Assembly (NCBI RefSeq): GCF_002850255.1
Contig: NZ_CP022522.1
Span: forward strand, 3,524,501 to 3,588,500
Length of the DNA stretch: 64,000 nt
Direction of reading: 5' to 3'
Source of the DNA: Pseudoalteromonas sp. NC201
Lineage (GTDB): Bacteria; Pseudomonadota; Gammaproteobacteria; Enterobacterales; Alteromonadaceae
The translations under genes and the position numbers were made by a program. This document shows positions 26,812-36,401 of the stretch, piece by piece (positions within the stretch are counted from its first letter, which is position 1; the number at the start of each line of letters is the position of its first letter). Under the pieces are notes generated by a model. It searched no databases. It saw nothing but the letters and a program-made list of their open reading frames with translations, and was not told where the DNA came from.

Positions 26812-26838
26812 AAAATGCCCAGCAACACTGGGCATTTT
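26812..26838 (-). terminator. Terminator of queA
   Basis: AAAATGCCCAG and CTGGGCATTTT form an 11-bp stem with a five-base loop 20 bp after queA. On the minus strand the T run is short. It separates queA from tgt, which in many enterobacteria share one transcript. Confidence 0.75.
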
Positions 26839-26857
26839 AATAGCTGTATGGCGTGAG

Positions 26858-27895
26858 TTACTTATCTTGCTTTTGCAAGAACATCGCATCACCGTAACTA
26901 AAGAAGCGGTATTTCTGTTCAATGGCGGTTTGGTAAGCCTTCATAATATGCTGTTGCCCTGCAAACGCACTCACTAACATGATTAGCGTTGATTCTGGTA
27001 AGTGAAAGTTAGTCACCATTGCATCTACCACGTTAAAACGGTAGCCCGGATAAATAAAAATATCGGTATCGCCGTAAAGTGGAGCAATTTCACCGCCGTT
27101 TGCTTTAGCCGCAGACTCAAGTGAGCGCACCGACGTAGTACCTACCGCGATGACGCGTCCTCCTCTGGCTTTTGCCGCTTTGATTGCCTCCACGACTTCT
27201 GCTGAGACCTCGATATATTCTGAGTGCATAACATGCTCTTCCACCGAATCGACTCGCACCGGCTGGAACGTACCTGCGCCCACGTGTAAAGTAACAAAGG
27301 CCATCTCAACACCTTTGTCTTTTAGCGTGGCCATCAATTCATCATCAAAGTGCAGTCCGGCGGTAGGTGCAGCGACTGCGCCTGGTTTCTCACCATACAC
27401 AGTCTGATAACGCTCTTTATCTTCTTCATCATCCGGTCTGTCGATATAAGGAGGTAAAGGCATATGGCCAATTTTATCTAAAATAGCCAATACATTTTCT
27501 TCGCCCTCGAATCTCAACTCAAATAATTCACCGTGGCGCTGAACCATTTCTGCGGTTGCTTGGCCTTCAAGCTCAATTTTAGTACCAGGTTTTGGCGACT
27601 TGCTCGCTCTTACATGAGCAAGCACAGTCCGCTCATCTACAACGCGCTCAACCAATACTTCTAGTTTTCCACCACTGGCTTTTTGACCAAACATACGCGC
27701 AGGAATAACTTTAGTGTTATTGAAGATGATTAAGTCTTCTGGATTAATGAGTGCCAAAATATCTCTAAATACTTTGTGTTCTATTTCACCACTATTGCCA
27801 TTTAAGGTAAGAAGACGACTGCTAGAGCGTTCCTTCATTGGGTGTCTGGCAATCAACTCATCAGGAAGATCAAAACTAAAGTCTGCTACGCGCAT
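26858..27895 (-). CDS. queA: S-adenosylmethionine:tRNA ribosyltransferase-isomerase QueA
   Basis: QueA builds epoxyqueuosine on preQ1-modified tRNA by transferring the ribosyl part of SAM. The 345-residue product has the N-terminal [43 protein letters not shown] and [16 protein letters not shown] segments of the family. GAGG precedes the ATG and a sigma-70-like promoter lies just upstream. It is separated from tgt by about 214 bp and a terminator. Confidence 0.97.
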   Translation of the reverse strand: MRVADFSFDLPDELIARHPMKERSSSRLLTLNGNSGEIEHKVFRDILALINPEDLIIFNNTKVIPARMFGQKASGGKLEVLVERVVDERTVLAHVRASKSPKPGTKIELEGQATAEMVQRHGELFELRFEGEENVLAILDKIGHMPLPPYIDRPDDEEDKERYQTVYGEKPGAVAAPTAGLHFDDELMATLKDKGVEMAFVTLHVGAGTFQPVRVDSVEEHVMHSEYIEVSAEVVEAIKAAKARGGRVIAVGTTSVRSLESAAKANGGEIAPLYGDTDIFIYPGYRFNVVDAMVTNFHLPESTLIMLVSAFAGQQHIMKAYQTAIEQKYRFFSYGDAMFLQKQDK

Positions 27896-27924
27896 GGAAA
27901 GGCCTCATTTCTAAAAGTGCGCCA

Positions 27925-27953
27925 AGTCTAGTGCGGTGTTTTGGCGAAATCAA
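27925..27953 (-). promoter_or_regulatory. Probable queA promoter
   Basis: On the minus strand TTGATT and TAGACT are spaced by 17 bp, each matching four of six bases of the sigma-70 -35 and -10 consensus. The predicted start leaves a leader of roughly 20 nt containing the GAGG of queA. Confidence 0.5.
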
Positions 27954-28119
27954 GTGCTTGTAACCTTGCGTAAATACCTTTAACCTAGCGAGTCTAAAAC
28001 GGTAATCACCATGTAAAATTTTGTACGGTGTGCACCTTTGTTTAGTACGTTCTTTATTCTTTACGTTTAAACAATAACTTATCGCTATCGGCTATGATTA
28101 CCGAGCAAAGTTCGTGTCA

Positions 28120-28141
28120 CTGTTTGATTATTATCAAGCAG
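28120..28141. promoter_or_regulatory. Imperfect inverted repeat upstream of the REC-PAS-GGDEF-EAL gene
   Basis: CTGTTTGAT and ATCAAGCAG are complementary at eight of nine positions around TATT, 75 bp before the GTG start. It could be an operator or a leader hairpin; there is no T run. Confidence 0.3.
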
Positions 28142-28215
28142 CGGTTAAGTACGATTTGCTAACTTTAAGACAAGCCCAATGATTGTGTCGCAGTATCTGG
28201 TGAGGTTTTTTTATT

Positions 28216-30723
28216 GTGTCTAGACAACTAACGTTGCTCATTGTTAACGCCAGTGCTCACGAGCGTCAAACCTTGACTAAAACTCTTAGTGCATTAGATG
28301 TCTTTACTATCATTGCCAAATCCGACTCTCAAGATGCCCTAAGCTTACTAAAGACGCAAGCTGTAGATCTAGTGATCACCGGCTTGGATGTTGGCAAAAT
28401 TGACGGCTGGCGATTCTCGCGCATGATCCGCTCAGGTCTGCTGGCAACGCCCAAAAATACACCCATCGTACTTATTCCACCGACTTATTGTGAACGAATA
28501 GCCGAAACCACCGCTCGTAGCTACAGTATTGATGCCGTGCTACCATTTGAACGTCAAGACATGTTGCCGCAAATTTTGGCCAATGTGTTGTCAACGCATT
28601 TAGATAAAAGCAGCCGCCTCAACTTGCTCTTGTTAGAGCCCAACCAACAACGTGCGCAAAAAATATGTGAGCACCTATCGCACAATTTCGTTTGCACACA
28701 TGTAAGCTCGGCGGCCAGCGCTTTATCACTATTTCTACAAGATCATTACGCCATTGTTTTAATGGACACTACGTCTGATTTATCAGGTTCCGCAGAAAGC
28801 TTAGTCGAAAGTATTCTCAAACATCGTCCAAGCCAAGCCATTGTAACCATTATTGACAAACGCGATGCCGACCATGCCGAACAACTATTATTGTTAGGTG
28901 TTACCGACTTTGTTCGAGCACCATACGATATGCCCTTTTTAAGCAAAGTATGCGACCATGCAGCGCGGCGAGAAGATTTTATGGTGAGCTATGCCGAGTT
29001 TGCTAATAAAGTCGAGCAACTCAGTCGCAGTGAAAGTCGCTATAAAGATTTGTTTTCTGCACACCAACGGATTTTACTCCACCTGAGAACAGTTGTCGTT
29101 GAATTGGAATTGGAAGGCGCAATCCGCTTTATAAACCCAGCATGGGAATACCTCTCAGGCTTTGGTATTAAGTCAAGCCTCAATACCCAGCTCCGCGATT
29201 ATATTGCCAAAGATGAGTTGCCGACCTTCAACAAAGTCATTCAAGAAATTCAAAATGGAGTCAGGCAACATGCGCAATTAGAGCTGCAACTCTGCCACAA
29301 AGCAGGACATCTAGTGTGGGTCGAGTGTCGCCTACAACTTATCAAGAATACCTCAAGTTCGGTCGCAATAACTGCAACACTCGATAATATTCACGAACGC
29401 AAGCAAGCTGAACTGCAACTCAGACACTTAGCATTGCATGATACGCTTACCGGCTTACACAACCGCTACTACTTCGACCAACAACTGAATCAGCTGTGCA
29501 ATGAAGTAAAGTCTGCACAAGAGATAGAACATGCACTAATTTACATCGACTTAGATCACTTTAAGATCATCAATGACAGTAAAGGCCATCAGCAAGGAGA
29601 TATTGTACTCAAAGAAGTATCTGAGTTGTTTGGTGACAAAATAGGTGAAGAGCATCTCACTTTCCGTATTGGTGGAGACGAATTTGCTGTACTGCTTAAG
29701 CACACCAATTTACTTGATGCTCATATGTGCGCTGAAAGCATTTGCATGGCTATCGAAGAACATAAATTTCACTTTGAAGATAATGCATACTCACTCAGTT
29801 GTTCTATCGGGTTAACGCAAATTACCAATGAAAATGCGGATCCCAGTGAGTGTTTGAAACAAGCTGACATAGCCCTTTATATCGCCAAGAATCTCGGCCG
29901 CAACTTGGTTCATTGTTATAATAAAGAAGATGAACAAAACCAAACACTGCAAACCGGTTTAGAATGGGGCCATAGTGTTAGGCAAGCGCTTCAGAACGAC
30001 AGCATAGAACTCCATTATCAACCGATCTGGGATTTCAAAAAACAACAAATAGCCTATTACGAAGCACTGCTTAGATTAAAGATTAACGGTGAGACAGTTT
30101 ACCCAAATCAGTTTATTCCTGCATTAGAGCTACTTAATGATACATTTTTGATGGATCAATGTGTGATCAGAACAGCCATTAAAGCACTGGCTGAACATGA
30201 GATTTTGAGCCAAGTGGCGATTAATTTATCTGCTCATTCATTTTTAGATGAACGACTGCAACCCCACATTCAGGCCTGTTTAAAAGAGCATCAAGTTTCA
30301 GCTAATCGCGTTATTTTTGAAATCACAGAATCTGCCAGTATTAATAACCTCAACGCAACCCAGACAATGATTAAAAATCTGAACGATCTTGGTTGTCATT
30401 TCGCTATTGATGATTTCGGGACAGGCTTCAGCACTTTTAGCTACCTAAAACAGCTACCCGCACAGCATGTTAAAATAGATGGCTCCTTTGTTCGAGACAT
30501 GCTCAACGACCCAATTGACCTGGCGCTGGTCAAAGCTGTAAACGATATTAGTCACTCGTTAGATAAGTGTTCAGTTGCCGAATATGTCGAAAACAAAGAA
30601 ATATTTCAACAACTTAAGGAAATAGGTGTGGACTATGGACAGGGTTACTTTATCTCTAGACCGCTCCCTATTGAACAACTAGCGAGCAGTGCAAAAACTA
30701 TTTTATCTCTAAAAACAGCGTAG
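28216..30723 (+). CDS. REC-REC-PAS-GGDEF-EAL c-di-GMP response regulator
   Basis: An 835-residue cytoplasmic protein with two receiver-like domains (about residues 1-130 and 135-255), a PAS domain with PAC (about 270-400), a GGDEF domain with intact IGGDEF and an EAL domain with EALLR, NLSAHSF, EITES, DDFGTGFS, KIDGSF and QGYF. The first receiver has Gly56 (VITGLD) where the phosphorylated Asp should be; the second keeps it (VLMDTT). So only the second may receive phosphate. AEYVE replaces the usual AEGVE. The start is a GTG. No partner histidine kinase is adjacent. Confidence 0.88.
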   Translation: MSRQLTLLIVNASAHERQTLTKTLSALDVFTIIAKSDSQDALSLLKTQAVDLVITGLDVGKIDGWRFSRMIRSGLLATPKNTPIVLIPPTYCERIAETTARSYSIDAVLPFERQDMLPQILANVLSTHLDKSSRLNLLLLEPNQQRAQKICEHLSHNFVCTHVSSAASALSLFLQDHYAIVLMDTTSDLSGSAESLVESILKHRPSQAIVTIIDKRDADHAEQLLLLGVTDFVRAPYDMPFLSKVCDHAARREDFMVSYAEFANKVEQLSRSESRYKDLFSAHQRILLHLRTVVVELELEGAIRFINPAWEYLSGFGIKSSLNTQLRDYIAKDELPTFNKVIQEIQNGVRQHAQLELQLCHKAGHLVWVECRLQLIKNTSSSVAITATLDNIHERKQAELQLRHLALHDTLTGLHNRYYFDQQLNQLCNEVKSAQEIEHALIYIDLDHFKIINDSKGHQQGDIVLKEVSELFGDKIGEEHLTFRIGGDEFAVLLKHTNLLDAHMCAESICMAIEEHKFHFEDNAYSLSCSIGLTQITNENADPSECLKQADIALYIAKNLGRNLVHCYNKEDEQNQTLQTGLEWGHSVRQALQNDSIELHYQPIWDFKKQQIAYYEALLRLKINGETVYPNQFIPALELLNDTFLMDQCVIRTAIKALAEHEILSQVAINLSAHSFLDERLQPHIQACLKEHQVSANRVIFEITESASINNLNATQTMIKNLNDLGCHFAIDDFGTGFSTFSYLKQLPAQHVKIDGSFVRDMLNDPIDLALVKAVNDISHSLDKCSVAEYVENKEIFQQLKEIGVDYGQGYFISRPLPIEQLASSAKTILSLKTA

Positions 30724-30881
30724 TAACATTTTTATACTAAAGGTTACTTTTACTTCTTGCAAAGTCCACTATAATTAAAGATACCAGTTTAAAATGTCAC
30801 CAAATTTTAAGGTAACACCTTAATTTTATAGACATTCAAAGGATTGAGTTACATCTTGCTATGGACTTCAAGGGGTAAATT

Positions 30882-31079
30882 ATGCTGTCATTATCACTGT
30901 TTTTACTACTTGCAAACTTGCTCATTGCTTATCAATGTTACCGCTATGCCAACACAAAAGGATACCCGGTAAAATTGTTCACAGGGCTCGGTTTGCTACC
31001 CTACTTTAATCTAGTGGTTTGGGTTTACTTACTCTTTTTACCAAATTTAACTACTGCAAAAAACATCGAGCAGGCTTAA
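30882..31079 (+). CDS. Small membrane protein, two hydrophobic segments
   Basis: A 65-residue protein with an N-terminal hydrophobic helix (LSLFLLLANLLIAYQCY) and a second one (LPYFNLVVWVYLLFL), joined by a short basic loop. GGGG precedes the ATG and a strong terminator follows, so the gene is probably real and monocistronic. I do not recognise a family. Confidence 0.65.
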   Translation: MLSLSLFLLLANLLIAYQCYRYANTKGYPVKLFTGLGLLPYFNLVVWVYLLFLPNLTTAKNIEQA

Positions 31080-31096
31080 TAGCTCCTTTTTAAAAC

Positions 31097-31124
31097 AAAA
31101 CAGCATGCAGCCATGCTGTTTTTT
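31097..31124 (+). terminator. Intrinsic terminator after the small membrane protein
   Basis: AAAACAGCATG and CATGCTGTTTT form an 11-bp stem with a four-base loop and run into TTTTTTG. Confidence 0.88.
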
Positions 31125-31186
31125 GTGTTGTCATTTTCTTGCCCCCAAGTTCGAAGAAGGCGCTTTTTATCCCAAAATTAGGCTAA

Positions 31187-32077
31187 CTAAAAGCGATAGC
31201 TAGTTACTATCTCAGCAAGCCGCTTAGCCGTTTTCTCACCTTTTACACATTGCTGCACCAAGGATTTTGGATAAACAAACACCTGTTTATTGTTTGGGTT
31301 GCTGAGTTCATTGTAAATAAAGCTTATATGCTCATCTCTAGGTAAACTTCTTAAACCTGCACCATAGTCACATAAACTTCGGGCTAAGCTGGTTACTAGC
31401 ATTTTTTCAAGCGCCTGCTGCTTTTCTGCTTTCTCTTTCGCTCGTTTGACCCGAGAAGCTTCAAGACTTGCTTTCAGCTTATCCTTAAGGTCTTTTAATT
31501 CCGAATCCTTAAGTGAAAGCTTTTCTATGCGTTTCTCAACTTCTCTCAATGACTCCGTAAATTCTTTTACTTGATCATCACTTTCGTGCCTTTTCGCAAA
31601 CTCCAGCTCCGCTTTTTGGCGTTCAAGTTCCCTCAATTGAATTCTATTCTCTCTTTCTTGCTCTACGGCTTCGCGGACCTTCTCGGCTCCTGCTCTCACT
31701 TTCTCAGCTGCATCCGAATAAGCTTGAGAAAAAGCTTCAGCTATCGGCTGTGAAATCTCAATCTCCGCGATGTCCATATCAAATTCCGGCAGTTCAAACT
31801 CCCCTATTGCAGCCACATCATCGAGATTATCGATATGAGAGATCCACTCTAAACGGTGCCGGCGTTTTAATGCCAGTTCAAACACAACTCCCTGATCTTT
31901 TAAATAATAGCCAGAAACACTACGAACTTGATCTTGTGTATCATGCTGTAGTGCACTCATTAATACCCGCTCAAAAATAGCAACCTCACGCTTTAGCGCT
32001 TCATCAACAACTTGGGCCTGAGCAAAGCTTGTAGCAATGGCTGCGACAGCGCCAAAACAAAGTGGAATTAACTTCAT
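31187..32077 (-). CDS. Exported coiled-coil protein of the ECF sigma operon
   Basis: A 296-residue protein with a signal peptide (MKLIPLCFGAVAAIATSFAQAQ) and a long charged helical region at about residues 110-225, rich in Glu, Lys and Arg, that should form a coiled coil. The C-terminal domain has two cysteines (SLCDYGAG and VQQCVKG). I do not recognise a family. It overlaps the anti-sigma gene by four bases and is the third gene of a sigma / anti-sigma / effector operon, so it may be a target or a sensor of the envelope signal. Confidence 0.75.
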   Translation of the reverse strand: MKLIPLCFGAVAAIATSFAQAQVVDEALKREVAIFERVLMSALQHDTQDQVRSVSGYYLKDQGVVFELALKRRHRLEWISHIDNLDDVAAIGEFELPEFDMDIAEIEISQPIAEAFSQAYSDAAEKVRAGAEKVREAVEQERENRIQLRELERQKAELEFAKRHESDDQVKEFTESLREVEKRIEKLSLKDSELKDLKDKLKASLEASRVKRAKEKAEKQQALEKMLVTSLARSLCDYGAGLRSLPRDEHISFIYNELSNPNNKQVFVYPKSLVQQCVKGEKTAKRLAEIVTSYRF

Positions 32078-32646
32078 GGTTTACCTCGATACTGTGCTAA
32101 ATTTTGTGTCGGTGTTTGCTCTACTTGCTCTGCCAATTCATTCAATTGCAGCCTAAGTAGGGCTTGATCTTGCGCTCTTTGTGCTTGGATCAGATCAACG
32201 AGATTATTCATTGCCAAACTGCGCTCTTTACGATTTTGTTCAACCACTTGCGTTGCTAACTTGGCAAGCGTAGCTTGATCTATTGGCTTAGTCTCATCAA
32301 GTTTTGCAAGCATGGCCTGCATAGCGCTTTGCTGCTGTGCCAGTTGTGTTTGTTGAGCACTCAACTGTTGATGTAAGCCTAAGTTCTGTAGCCAAAGTCC
32401 TGACACACCAAGCCCAACGACCAGCCAAGCTGCGACGGCAGCCACTGGCCAAGCGCGAGTTTGATGCTGCAAAGTGAGCTGTGGGGGTGGCGCCTGCTCT
32501 TCGAAGCTAGCAGCTCGCTGTTGCCAAGTAATAGCAGCACTCATCATTTCTCGATATTCACTATCTGCCTGAAGTTCGGCCAACTCTGCCTCAGACAGCA
32601 CTTTGCCATCTAACCACTGCTCAAATAAGTGTGCTAATTTAGCCAT
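32074..32646 (-). CDS. Putative membrane anti-sigma factor
   Basis: A 190-residue protein with a cytoplasmic N-terminus of about 65 residues, one membrane segment (AAVAAWLVVGLGVSGLWL) and a Gln-rich helical periplasmic part with predicted coiled coil. The topology and its position (overlapping the ECF sigma gene by eight bases) indicate an anti-sigma factor that holds the sigma factor at the membrane. There is no zinc-binding HxxxCxxC motif, so it is not of the ZAS type. Confidence 0.75.
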   Translation of the reverse strand: MAKLAHLFEQWLDGKVLSEAELAELQADSEYREMMSAAITWQQRAASFEEQAPPPQLTLQHQTRAWPVAAVAAWLVVGLGVSGLWLQNLGLHQQLSAQQTQLAQQQSAMQAMLAKLDETKPIDQATLAKLATQVVEQNRKERSLAMNNLVDLIQAQRAQDQALLRLQLNELAEQVEQTPTQNLAQYRGKP

Positions 32647-33187
32647 GATTTTGCACCTCTAGTTGCCCTTTCATCTTACCTAACGCACTGTATAGCCTAG
32701 CCTTCACCGTATTACTTGATAACTCAAGCTGCAGCGCAATTTCATCAAAGGTGTAATGCTGGAAAAACTTTAGCTCCACGACAATGCGCTGCTCAAATGG
32801 TAGTTGTTTCAGCGCGATATATATCTCTTCATTACTTTGTTGTTGCGCTATTTTGCTGTCAGGTCCGTGTTGCGGCGTCTCAGGTTCTTTACCTTCAATC
32901 GATTCAAACTTATGTTTTCGCATGTGATCCACTATCCTTGCATGGGTGATTTTAAATACCCAAGTCGAGAACTTAGCATCACCATTAAAGGTATGCAGAT
33001 TTCGATACATACTTAAAAATACATCTTGAGCTATATCTAGCGCGTCTTGCGGGTTACCAACCAGCCTCAAGCATTGGTTATACACACGGCTATGATGCTG
33101 GGCGCAAAGCTTTGACCATGCTCTTTGATTACCTTGCAGTGCTCTTTTTATTAATTGTTTTTCGCTATTAAAAAACACGCAGTTCAC
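32639..33187 (-). CDS. ECF-family RNA polymerase sigma factor
   Basis: A 182-residue sigma-70 family protein. Region 2 is seen in residues 25-95 (ALDIAQDVFLSMYRNLHTF and FSTWVFKITHARIVDHMRKHK) and region 4 near the C-terminus (LPFEQRIVVELKFF, TFDEIALQLELSSNTVKARLYSALGKM). It begins with a GTG at 33187. It heads a three-gene operon with the anti-sigma and coiled-coil proteins, and ECF systems of this type usually respond to envelope or oxidative signals. The exact ECF group cannot be fixed by eye. Confidence 0.9.
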   Translation of the reverse strand: MNCVFFNSEKQLIKRALQGNQRAWSKLCAQHHSRVYNQCLRLVGNPQDALDIAQDVFLSMYRNLHTFNGDAKFSTWVFKITHARIVDHMRKHKFESIEGKEPETPQHGPDSKIAQQQSNEEIYIALKQLPFEQRIVVELKFFQHYTFDEIALQLELSSNTVKARLYSALGKMKGQLEVQNHG

Positions 33188-33259
33188 TCATCCAATCTTC
33201 TCACTAACTATTAATCGTAGCGGCTGCAAAAAAAGTTGTTCAGACGGGAAAGTTTTTTG

Positions 33260-33286
33260 AAAAAAAAGCACCGAGGGGGTGCTTCT
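33260..33286 (-). terminator. Intrinsic terminator of oxyR
   Basis: On the minus strand, AAGCACC and GGTGCTT form a seven-base-pair stem followed by a run of T. It lies nine bases after the oxyR stop codon. Confidence 0.85.
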
Positions 33287-33294
33287 TATCATTA

Positions 33295-34203
33295 CTATGG
33301 CTGACATTGGCCGCTGATGTAGCCACCAACAAAGTCGCTAAACAGTCTAAAATCTCTGATCCGCCCCGTAGTACGACGCCAAATTAAGCCAATCTCACGA
33401 TATGCATGATCTTGTGGTGGCATAGCCACTAAAGGTTTCCCTTCCAAAATCCCTGCATTGATCGCCATTTGAGGTAAAAACGTTACGCCATTTTTATATT
33501 CCACCATACTTAATAAAGTATGTAGGTTTGCCGCCTCAAATGGATTAATGCACGCGCTACGGTTTAAGTGGCAAGCGCTAAGAGCATGTCCCGTCATACA
33601 GTGCTCTTTTTCGAGTAAAAATACACTTTGCTCAGGTAACAGGTTAAAGTCCTCAATCGGCTCTGGTACGCTGTACTCGGTATGGCGAACCAAGCTAAAG
33701 TGATCTTTTGCAAGCACTTGAGTATGAAACTTATCGGTTCTATATGGCAGCGCTAACATGGCCATATCAATATGGCCATGCTCTAATTTGTCCAGTAAGT
33801 TATCACTGGTATCTTCAACCAGTACCAAATTAAGTGCTGCAAACTCCTTTTTACACGCCTGATAAAGTGGCGCAGCAATAAAACTCGCAATGGTGGGAAT
33901 GATCCCTAACGTCAACTTGCCAGATAATGGATTTTTATAGCTTTTAGTCAGCTCTTTAACGCTCATGGTGTCGTCGATAATTTTCCGCGCTCGTTCAACC
34001 ACTTCCTCACCAATATCGGTAAACATTAGGCTGCGATTTTCGCGTTCAATTAGCTGACATCCCAATGTCTCTTCAAGGTTTTGTATCGCGCTACTTAGCG
34101 TCGATTGGCCGATAAAGCATGCTTCCGCTGCACGACCAAAATGTTGGTGCTGATGTACCGCAAGCAGGTATTGTAGTTGTTTGATACTAGGTAAATTCGT
34201 CAC
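33295..34203 (-). CDS. oxyR: Hydrogen-peroxide-responsive LysR regulator OxyR
   Basis: The 302-residue LysR-type regulator has an N-terminal winged helix-turn-helix (AVHQHQHFGRAAEACFIGQS) and a C-terminal sensor domain. The segment LEKEHCMTGHALSACHLN places Cys202 and Cys211 with eight residues between them, exactly the spacing of the peroxide-sensing cysteines Cys199 and Cys208 of Escherichia coli OxyR. It therefore should activate peroxide defence genes on disulfide formation. It is preceded by the pit terminator and followed by its own. No catalase or peroxiredoxin is next to it. Confidence 0.92.
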   Translation of the reverse strand: MTNLPSIKQLQYLLAVHQHQHFGRAAEACFIGQSTLSSAIQNLEETLGCQLIERENRSLMFTDIGEEVVERARKIIDDTMSVKELTKSYKNPLSGKLTLGIIPTIASFIAAPLYQACKKEFAALNLVLVEDTSDNLLDKLEHGHIDMAMLALPYRTDKFHTQVLAKDHFSLVRHTEYSVPEPIEDFNLLPEQSVFLLEKEHCMTGHALSACHLNRSACINPFEAANLHTLLSMVEYKNGVTFLPQMAINAGILEGKPLVAMPPQDHAYREIGLIWRRTTGRIRDFRLFSDFVGGYISGQCQP

Positions 34204-34232
34204 AAGCTTTACTCTTAATTTTCAACAGCACA

Positions 34233-34275
34233 AATAAAAAGACCCCAACACCAAAGGTGCTGAGATCTTTTCAAG
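34233..34275 (-). terminator. Intrinsic terminator of the DUF47-pit operon
   Basis: A 16-base-pair stem with three G-U pairs around a three-base loop ends in a T run on the minus strand. It lies between pit and oxyR. Confidence 0.85.
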
Positions 34276-34311
34276 CTAAAAGTCTGTCTTTTTGAAAAGT
34301 GCGGTTTATTT

Positions 34312-35580
34312 TTATACGCCGAACACTAATCTCAAAATATAGAATATAACAATAGCAAGGGCAGCACCAACTGGCAATGTAATTACCCAAGAAACTACGA
34401 TGTTACGAATAACACCCATGTTTAATGCCGCAATACCACGTGCCATACCCACACCCAATACCGCACCAACTAAGGTTTGAGTTGTAGAGATTGGTAGGCC
34501 TGTGCCTGATGCGATTACGACTGTTGAAGCAGCTGCAAGCTCTGCTGCGAAGCCACGGCTAGGAGTAAGATGCGTGATGCCTTCACCGATGGTCTTGATA
34601 ACTTTCTTACCAAGAATCGCAAGACCCGCAACAATACCTAAACCACCTAGCGGTAAGATCCACCAAGCGAGTGCCGCTTTCTTAGCAATTTCACCGTCGT
34701 TTTCAACAATGTTTACCACTGCAGCTAATGGACCAATTGCGTTAGCAACGTCATTCGAACCATGCGCGAATGCCATACAACATGCTGTTAGTACCATAAG
34801 GATAGCGAATACTTTTTCAACATTGTTGAACTGCATTTGCTTGTCTGCATTAGGATCCATTTTCAGCTTAGAAATCGCAATCTTACCGATAATAGCAATG
34901 ATAATAGCGATACCGATAGCAAGCGCAAAACCTTCGAATGTGCCAAGCTTGATACCAATATGCTTAAGACCTTTTTTGATTGTAACCAAAGACATAACAA
35001 AGCCCGCTAGACCCATGTAAATAGGCACAAAGCGTTTGGCGTTTTCTAGTGGCTTATTTGTATCAAAAATGAGCTTTTGGGCACTCATAAAGATGAGGTA
35101 AGCAATAAAGCCAGAGATGGCAGGGGTGACAATCCAGCTCCCAACAATGCCAGCAACTTTGCCCCATTGGATTGCTTCGCTGCCCACAGCTACTAGCGCA
35201 AAACCAATGATTGCACCTATGATTGAGTGCGTCGTAGATACCGGCCAACCTAGCATTGAAGCCATTAATAACCATGCGCCTGCAGCAAAAAGCGCGGAGA
35301 TCATTCCTAATATCATCAGTTCAGGAATATCAATGAAAGGGGTTGAATCTATAATCCCTTTTCGGATCGTTGATGTTACCTCACCACCTGCAAGATAAGC
35401 ACCAGCGAATTCAAAGATCATAGCAATGATAATTGCTTGTTTGATGGTAAGTGCTTTTGAACCTACCGAAGTACCCATAGCATTCGCAACATCGTTTGCG
35501 CCAATACCATAAGCCATAAAGAAACCAACTGCTGCGGCAATTAAAACCAATACTGTGCCGTAGGATGCAATGATATCCAT
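34312..35580 (-). CDS. pit: Low-affinity inorganic phosphate transporter (Pit family)
   Basis: A 422-residue inner-membrane protein with about ten to twelve hydrophobic segments. The two inverted signature repeats of PiT carriers are visible: GANDVANAMGTSVGS near the N-terminus and GSNDVANAIGPLAAV in the second half, each followed by a GWPVSTTHSIIGAIIG or LPISTTQTLVGAVLG segment. These proteins move phosphate with a proton or metal. It lies 36 bp after the DUF47 gene in the same operon. Confidence 0.93.
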   Translation of the reverse strand: MDIIASYGTVLVLIAAAVGFFMAYGIGANDVANAMGTSVGSKALTIKQAIIIAMIFEFAGAYLAGGEVTSTIRKGIIDSTPFIDIPELMILGMISALFAAGAWLLMASMLGWPVSTTHSIIGAIIGFALVAVGSEAIQWGKVAGIVGSWIVTPAISGFIAYLIFMSAQKLIFDTNKPLENAKRFVPIYMGLAGFVMSLVTIKKGLKHIGIKLGTFEGFALAIGIAIIIAIIGKIAISKLKMDPNADKQMQFNNVEKVFAILMVLTACCMAFAHGSNDVANAIGPLAAVVNIVENDGEIAKKAALAWWILPLGGLGIVAGLAILGKKVIKTIGEGITHLTPSRGFAAELAAASTVVIASGTGLPISTTQTLVGAVLGVGMARGIAALNMGVIRNIVVSWVITLPVGAALAIVIFYILRLVFGV

Positions 35581-35616
35581 AAGAAACCTTACTTTATTTT
35601 AAAAGATCGATTTTTA

Positions 35617-36294
35617 TTAACGAGCTAACATCAGCTCAAGACGTGAACCAACGCGCTCTGCGATATCTGCAAGCCCACCGACCCATTCGATGATCTTGTA
35701 TAAAAACATCGCATCAATTGGGTTAAGCTCGCTTTCAACAGCGCGTAACTCTCGACGAATTTTAATTTGCATATCGTCGGTATCTTGCTCGATGGCATCG
35801 AGCTCAACTAGCATTTTTTCAACTAAAGTGACTTCACGGCCTCTAAAGCCTGTCTCAAGCAGTTCATCAAACTCATTAATCGCTTCTGATGCTTGTTTAG
35901 TTGCGTCCACACAACGAGTGACGTAAGCAAGAAAGTCTTTTTGAATGGATTCAGGGATGACCATTTCACGACCGATAACGCGACCTGCGATATCTTTCGC
36001 TTTATTGGCTATCTTATCTTGGTGGGTGATAAGTTCCAGTAAGTCAGTCCGTTCTACTGGCATGAATAAACCACGAGGCAAATGTAAACGTACTTCACGT
36101 TTTAGTTCATCTGCTTCACGCTCTAGGTTGCGGATTTCAATGCGAATTGCATCCGCTTCTGTCCACTCCCCTTTGAAGACATGGTTAAAAAATGGGATCA
36201 AAGCCGCACTGGCTTGATGGACTATTTTTATATGCTCTTCAATTGGCTTAATAGGAGATTTAGCAAATACTCCTAAAAACGCGTTACTAGGCAT
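35617..36294 (-). CDS. DUF47 / TIGR00153 family PhoU-like protein
   Basis: A 225-residue helical cytoplasmic protein, distantly related to PhoU, of the DUF47 (TIGR00153) family. It has the conserved N-terminal region SPIKPIEEHIKIVHQ, LEREADELKREVRLHLPRG and FMPVERTDLLELI. Such proteins are nearly always encoded next to pit genes and are thought to regulate phosphate flow through Pit. The gene starts its own transcription unit, with a hairpin separating it from phoU. Confidence 0.9.
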   Translation of the reverse strand: MPSNAFLGVFAKSPIKPIEEHIKIVHQASAALIPFFNHVFKGEWTEADAIRIEIRNLEREADELKREVRLHLPRGLFMPVERTDLLELITHQDKIANKAKDIAGRVIGREMVIPESIQKDFLAYVTRCVDATKQASEAINEFDELLETGFRGREVTLVEKMLVELDAIEQDTDDMQIKIRRELRAVESELNPIDAMFLYKIIEWVGGLADIAERVGSRLELMLAR

Positions 36295-36401
36295 AACTGA
36301 CCCTTAAATCATATTTGTATGCATGTGCAAAGTGTAATTTTACAGCATTGAGCGCTGTTGTGAACGGTTTTATTGCAAGTTTAGATGAACTTACTATGAA
36401 A

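Larger units (their letters stand above)
27896..28215. other. 320-bp divergent intergenic region between queA and the REC-PAS-GGDEF-EAL gene
   Basis: It holds the queA promoter at 27925-27953, an imperfect inverted repeat at 28120-28141 and otherwise AT-rich sequence. No small reading frame with a ribosome binding site, RNA gene or terminator was apparent to me. Confidence 0.5.

Noticed and set aside
34502..35020. 172-codon open frame antisense to pit
   Set aside because: A shadow of the codon usage of pit, with low-complexity hydrophobic content and no ribosome binding site.
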